From the NCBI RefSeq assembly GCF_000972845.2, contig NC_040011.1, positions 20,475,809 to 20,539,808 on the forward strand: a DNA stretch of 64,000 bases. The letters run 5' to 3'. The stretch comes from Larimichthys crocea (taxonomy: Eukaryota > Chordata > Actinopteri > Sciaenidae). Below, in pieces: positions 59,343 to 64,000 of this stretch; position 1 is the stretch's first letter; the number at the start of each line of letters is the position of its first letter. The notes beneath the pieces are model-generated. The model had not been told where the DNA came from, searched no databases, and saw only the letters and a list, made by a program, of their open reading frames with translations. A program made the position numbers and the translations under genes.

Positions 59343-59947
59343 TTATCCCCCTCCTCCTGGAGGTTGGCGATGTGCGGCAACCTAGACAGGTAGTCTGCCA
59401 CCACGTTGGCCTTGCCTGCTCTGTGCCGGATAGTGAACCGGTATGGCTGAAGTGAAAGGTACCATCTAGTCAGGCGGCTGTTGTGGTGGCGGGTGCTCCA
59501 TGTAATCCAAATGGCATTACAGTGAACTGGAAAAGCCCCGCTGGTGTTTGGAAGGCTGTGTATGGCCGGGATGACTTCTCCAGGGGCACCTGCCAGTACC
59601 CTTAACAGATCCAGGGTGGTGATGTATCTGGCTGCTCCAATCTTTTCCAGTAGATCATCGATCCTGGGCATGGGGTACGCGTCAAACTCAGAGATGGAAT
59701 TGAGTTTTCTGAAGTCGATGCAGATCCGAAGGGAACCATCCTTGAAAACGATGACCACGGGACTGCACCACTCCGAGTTGGAAGGCTCAATTACCCCAAG
59801 CTTCAGCATCTCTTCTATCTCCTGCTTCAATTTATCCACCAGCTGTTGTGGGACACGGGATTTTTTGGCAGGCTGGAACTCACGGTGTCGGGCGTGTTGG
59901 TCATACCAGGCCTTCAGGTTTTTCTGGGCCTCCTGAAGATTGACCAT
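59318..59947 (-). pseudogene. Gmr1-like element: RT N-terminal half and end of RNase H
   Basis: After the integrase C-terminus the frame gives 'EEMLKLGVIEPSNSEWCSPV', 'SLRICIDFRKLNSISEFDAY' and 'PMPRIDDLLEKIGAARYITT' (RT fingers). A frameshift follows, with 'FQFTVMPFGLHG' in another frame. The palm carrying YxDD and most of RNase H are absent. The sequence resumes at 'YRFTIRHRAGKANVVADYLS', the usual end of the RNase H module. The frame ends by the polypurine tract. Fingers-only RT cannot synthesise DNA. Confidence 0.88.
59343..59363 (-). promoter_or_regulatory. Polypurine tract of the Gmr1-like element
   Basis: On the minus strand the sequence just before the 3' LTR is AGGAGGAGGGGGATAA, a purine-rich primer site for plus-strand synthesis. 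Confidence 0.75.
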
Positions 59948-60795
59948 GGCCTCCTCCTGGGACCCTCCAGTTGGTCCTCATCTCCAGAACGAACTGCACC
60001 ACCCCTCTGTCGCTTGCCGTGGTGGAAGGGCCTTCCCAGCTCTTTCGGAGCAGGTCCAAGGGTCCCTGTACCTCCCAGCCATACAGCAGTTCAAATGGTG
60101 AGAAACCAGTTGAGGCCTGGGGAACTTCCCAGTAGGCAAACAGCAGAAAGGGCAACCAGCGGTCCCAGTCTTTGCCCGTATCATCCACAAATTTCTGCAG
60201 CATCTTCTTCAGTGTCTGGTTGAATTCAACGAGACCATCCGTCTGTGGATGGATGGTAGGGTTTTAATGGCTGGGATGCCCAGTTGCTTCTGGAAAAGCT
60301 GCATCAACCGTGACGTAAGTTAGTTCCTTGATCAGTTAGGATTTCATTTGGTATTCCCACTCTGGAGAACAGTTGTACCAATGCCCGCAGTACTGTGGGA
60401 GCAGTGACGGTCCGCAGGTAAAAGCCTCAGGGAACGCTGGCATAGTCACACACCACCAGGATGTACTGGTGACCCCCAATACTTTTCACCAAAGGCCCGA
60501 CAATGTCCATAGCAATTCTGCGGAATGAAGTGGAGATGACTGGAAGTGGGTGTAGAAGCGCTCTGTCAGACTTGCGGCCAGGACATGTTTTCTGACATGT
60601 AGGGGATGTGGTGCAATACCTCTGGATGTCTGTGTACATGGAGGGCCAATAAAACCGTGAACTGATGCGTATGTATGTTTTGTTACGGCCAAGGTGACCA
60701 GCCCATGGAAGTGTGTGTGCCAGGTGCATAATCAGTGGTCTGCAACTAGCAGGGTAAATCAAGCATCTTTGTTCATTATCCATAGCATACAACAC
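59901..60795 (-). pseudogene. Gmr1-like element: integrase
   Basis: The zinc-binding domain shows H-x-x-x-x-x-x-x-H then C-x2-C ('HTLPWAGHLG', 'YCTTSPTCQKTC'). The core begins 'RRIAMDIVGPL' with the first catalytic D. After a stop and frameshift zone (about 60425-60250), 'NPTIHPQTDGLVEFNQTLKK' and 'EVPQASTGFSPFELLYG' follow. In the second block the glutamate falls at an altered position. Integrase joins element DNA to the host chromosome. It lies between protease and RT here, opposite to canonical gypsy and like Ty1/copia and Gmr1. Confidence 0.88.
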
Positions 60796-61199
60796 TCATT
60801 TCCACAATGACCTTTCCCTCCCCACACAACCTCCATTGCCTCTTCCCCCACCTTAGCAAACAAGCTGCAGGGTTGCACTTCCCTCGTAGCTCAGCAACAT
60901 TTTGAGGCACACCCACATGTTTTAACCATACTTTCTAACTCAGGATCAGTTTGCCATAGCTGCTTCTCAAAGCGGCGTTGGCGATGAGATTTCTTTGGCC
61001 CTTTAGTGCAACCTTCACACAGACTACTGTCCAAGTCTGGGAGTGGTTGGACACCTTTTGCTTGGGCTCGGGTGATCACAGGACATGAAACATTTACATT
61101 GCCCTCCCCACAGTCTGTTTTTGCTGGCACTTCTTTTTCATGCACACAAGTTTATCACACAGGTAAGTCCCATCCAAGAATTATTTCCACAGGTAAGTT

Positions 61200-61657
61200 C
61201 TCAACCACCCCAACAGTCAACAGGTAAGGCTGTTTCATCAATGGTAACTGTCACTTCAGCTTTGGGATAAGGATGCTTATCCCCATGCACGCACACAATG
61301 TCTGTTTGTTGGCTGTAGTCCACACAGCCCACTGGCACCAAGCTGTGCTTAACCAAGGACGTGAAGCTCCCAGTGTCCAAGAGAGCAGTAACCTGCTGCC
61401 CATTTATACTGACAGTTTTAGGATGGTGGATTTGACCTGTTCTTTTTTCAACAGGGCACCTCTGGACGTGGTGATAGCAGGCGCCAGTGACCTTTGCCTT
61501 CCGTTGGGACAAACGGATGCTTTGTGTCCTGGCTGCTGGCAATAAAAACACACAAAATTTCTACCAGAGGCTTGTTGGTTTGGGGCAGTGCTGGTGGTGG
61601 TACCTGGAACTTCCTGTCTGTATTCTCTTCTCCCGGCTTTTTTTTCCGACTTGCCAT
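61200..61657 (-). pseudogene. Gmr1-like element: gag remnant, zinc knuckle and protease
   Basis: An ATG 18 bp after the 5' LTR opens 'MASRKKKPGEEN'. About 40 codons later a second frame has a C-x2-C-x4-H-x4-C knuckle, 'CFYCQQPGHKASVC' (about 61550-61510). The aspartic protease follows, 'VTALLDTGSFTSLVKHSLVP' (about 61400-61340) with the D-T-G triad. The gag in front of the knuckle is far shorter than in known elements, so most of it has been deleted. Confidence 0.85.
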
Positions 61658-61675
61658 CCCACCTCTGACACTATA
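61656..61675 (-). promoter_or_regulatory. Likely primer-binding site of the Gmr1-like element
   Basis: Adjacent to the end of the 5' LTR the sense strand reads TATAGTGTCAGAGGTGGGAT. I recall tRNA-Leu 3' ends whose complement begins TGGTGTCAGAAGTGGGAT; the match would be 16 of 18. That tRNA assignment is from memory and inference. Confidence 0.45.
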
Positions 61676-62529
61676 TGTTGCGGGGTTCTTCTGCTAACCT
61701 CGTCTTTCGTTCCAAAAATCCAGGCTTAGTCGGAAAATGATGGTTTTCTGGGTTTTTATTCCACCTCACGGGTGCAAACAGTACCAAATGTACAAACAAA
61801 AAAAAAATAAAGTGAATGAACAAAAATGCTCCATATACAATTTCAAAAAAACAAAAGAAAGGAAAAACAAACAAACAAACAAGAAAACGAGTTCTTCAAT
61901 AACTCAGCTCCAGAAACAAGTCAACACTGTTACCTCCTCTGTAACCCAAACACACTCTCCCTGATTAGGGCCCAGGCAGCCCCTTTTTATAGTGGTAGCT
62001 CCTCCCACTCGGACTACTACTTCTAAAACAACATAAACATCTTTTCCCCATTATGAAAGCAGTTTCATATGCAGGTGATCATGACAAAAATTGTATAAAA
62101 ATTATAGGAGTATGTTCACTAGTTATCTTTCATAGAAGACTGTCTGGTACTCCGATAAATTGACATTATTAAAAAACACATATTTCTCCGCATCACATGG
62201 TCATTAATTACGCGCGTCATCCTCCTATATAATGACGCCCTGTTTCTCCGCTGGAAGCGGACAGGTAAGTGGTGGCGGGCGTATTTCCACACACCCCGTA
62301 AGTTATCATCTGCGTGTGTGATGAAACATGAATTACGCTGCCAAGTGTGCACCCTTAGCTGTGCTATTGTCCGGTGAGGGGAAGAGGGAAGTGTGTTTTG
62401 TTATGTTTTGTTTAGCGCGGAGCAGAAGGGAACGGGGATGATGTGTTATTTGTGTGTGTGTCTGTGTGTGCGCGCTGCGTGTGTGTGCGCTGGCCGCAGT
62501 TAGTGACGGCTAACTACTGCTCCCTCACA
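61676..62529 (-). mobile_element. 5' LTR of the Gmr1-like element
   Basis: Partner of 58499-59342; in sense orientation starts TGTGAGGGAGCAG and ends CCGCAACA. Differences from the 3' LTR indicate the insertion is not recent. Confidence 0.93.
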
Positions 62530-64000
62530 CAGCCCATTTGTAGGGAAATTTCAAAATAGCAGTGTTCAGATCAGCTCATGTGAAGTGTTTGTTTGAAATG
62601 AGCACTGTCAAGCAACGAGCAAGTTCTACTGGGATTATACCCTCAAATACATCATGGGCAAGATCAGGAGGATAACCAAAGATGACATGAAAATGAGACA
62701 GATTTTTTGTGAAGACACATTCTCTTTTCCAAACCAACTTGTACCTCTATCTTTGACTTGTCTGACAGTATTCACTTACAAACAACAAAAAGGAAAGTTG
62801 GACTCTAAATGTGAGAGAGGCATTTTTATTGGATATGATAAAAATAGTCCTGCTTTCATAGTGTACTATCCCAGCACCAGAAAAGTACAAAAACACAGAC
62901 TTGTCGAGTTTGTAGTTAAAAAGAAAGAGGAGGTACTGGATGCAGAAGATGATTTTGACATTCAAAATGAGAGAAAATCCGTGGCAATCCCACTAGCTAA
63001 CCCACAAGCAGTACGAAACCAGGAAGTGTTCACAGACAATGCGACAGATGTGAAAGATGAACAAAATGCTCAAACAGTGAAAACAGAAAATGAAGAAGGT
63101 AGAAAGGAAGATACAAACCTGATGAGAAACGTATCCTGACAGAGAGAGAAGAAAGCTGACTTTTATGGTGATCATGTATGTGGTTTTAGGAGGATTTTTA
63201 CCAATATTGACTACTGTTACAGACTCCTGTGTAATGTTCCTCAAACATACACAGAAGCAATCACCTCAGTCAATGCAAAACAATGGGTTGATGCTATGGA
63301 CGAAGAAATGCAGTCACTACAAGACAATGTAACTTTTACCTTAATCACTCTACCCAAGAGCAAAGATGTAGTGGGGGGGTAAATGGGTTTATGCAATGAA
63401 AAAGAACACTGATGGATCAGACAAATACAAAGCTCGATATGTAGCCAAAGGATTTAGCCAAAAGAAAGGGGTAAACTATGATGAGACTTTCTCCCCTACA
63501 GCTAATATGACCAGTATCCGGGTATTAGCACAGAAAGCAGCACAAGATAATCTAGTTGTCCACCAGATGGATGTAAAAACTGCTTATCTTCATGCACCAA
63601 TTGAGTATGAAATCTACATTGAACAACCTGAAGGTTATGAAGTTGCATCGAAAGAAGGTGACAAACTAGTGTGCAAACTAGAAAAATCCCTGTACGGTCT
63701 AAAACAATCAGGACGCAACTGGAATAAAATGTTACATGATTATTTGTGTGAGATGCAGTTTGTACAGAATCCGGCCGATCATTGTGTTTATAGCTAAATT
63801 ACTGAACAAGAAAAAGTGCACATGATTATATGGGTCGATGATTTGATTATTGCTGCCAATGATGACAATGTCTTACAATGTGTTAAAGAAATGTTGAAAT
63901 CCAAGTTTAGAATGAAAGACCTAGGGAAACTAACACATTTTCTGGGAATTGACTTTGAACAGTCTGCGTATTGTGTTAAGATGTCACAATGCAAATATGT
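62530..64000 (+). pseudogene. Ty1/copia pol fragment (integrase end, RT), truncated by the window
   Basis: The first part (62654-63136) has 'KGKLDSKCERGIFIGYDKNS' and 'HRLVEFVVKKK', the copia integrase C-terminal module, then an acidic linker. A frameshift region follows with 'NAKQWVDAMDEEMQSLQDN' (63275-63330), the start of the copia RT. A G-run at 63373-63380 shifts the frame. Next come 'KWVYAMKKNTDGSDKYKARY', 'VAKGFSQKKGVNYDETFSPT', 'HQMDVKTAYLHAPIEYEIYI' and 'LVCKLEKSLYGLKQSGRNWN'. An in-frame TAA stands at 63795-63797. Beyond it the same frame holds the catalytic 'IIWVDDLIIAAN' (D-D) and 'LGKLTHFLGIDFEQS'. The element continues past 64000. No LTR or protease is seen to the left, where the Gmr1-like element sits. 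Confidence 0.85.

Larger units (their letters stand above)
58499..62529 (-). mobile_element. Gmr1-like Ty3/gypsy retrotransposon with both LTRs and 5-bp TSD
   Basis: Two LTRs (58499-59342 and 61676-62529), each bounded TG...CA, enclose a minus-strand internal region of 2333 bp. The bases 58494-58498 and 62530-62534 are both CAGCC, a perfect 5-bp target duplication. In the sense (minus) direction the internal region runs zinc knuckle, protease, integrase, reverse transcriptase, end of RNase H, polypurine tract. Integrase before reverse transcriptase is the reverse of the usual gypsy order and fits the Gmr1 group described from fish. The copy is short for the group: most of gag, the palm of RT and much of RNase H are deleted. 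It would need helper proteins in trans. Confidence 0.9.

Overview
The window looks like intergenic or intronic DNA from a teleost fish, possibly a percomorph. The evidence is the repeat content: L2-like LINEs, a Rex3/RTE-like LINE, teleost tRNA-derived SINEs, a Sushi-like Ty3/gypsy element, a Gmr1-like Ty3/gypsy element, hAT elements and long (CA)n tracts. No intact protein-coding host gene is visible. The one host-type gene is a broken, intron-containing testis-specific-kinase-like gene near 53.8-55.9 kb. This is reading by eye; family names come from recognised motifs, not searches. Layout: 1-34 kb is AT-rich DNA with scattered, mostly decayed repeats. These include an L2-like LINE at 540-1475, a 314-bp GC-rich hAT MITE with a perfect 8-bp target duplication at 8210-8523, SINE pieces near 13.7-14.1 kb, a Tc1-like MITE near 16.2 kb, LINE remnants at 21.5 and 23.9-24.9 kb, and several copies of two LINE-tail repeats. 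A few GC-richer, repeat-free blocks (about 2.3-2.6, 15.4-15.7, 18.0-18.5, 28.7-29.1 and 51.6-52.4 kb) resemble conserved noncoding elements, but conservation cannot be tested here. 34.3-48.0 kb is a nested transposon pile. A Rex3-like LINE tail is split by a 2.1-kb element with 22-bp perfect terminal inverted repeats, which itself carries a SINE. Next come the LTR and gag-pol wreck of a Sushi-like gypsy, a LINE tail, and a second, unrelated gypsy element. The second gypsy is interrupted between gag and protease by a 2449-bp hAT transposon with a perfect 8-bp target duplication, and it ends in a 923-bp 3' LTR. 48-58 kb holds unrecognised DNA, the kinase pseudogene, a reverse-strand L2-like LINE and a transposon-associated reading frame. 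58.5-62.5 kb is a structurally complete Ty3/gypsy element on the minus strand, with both LTRs and a 5-bp target duplication. Its domain order is protease, integrase, reverse transcriptase, RNase H, the order of the Gmr1 group rather than usual gypsy. 62.5 kb to the end is a Ty1/copia pol fragment running off the window. None of these pieces forms a working pathway: every element has lost reading-frame integrity or its flanks. The value of the window is its nested insertion history, which can be ordered from target duplications, and the unusual Gmr1-type and TIR elements.
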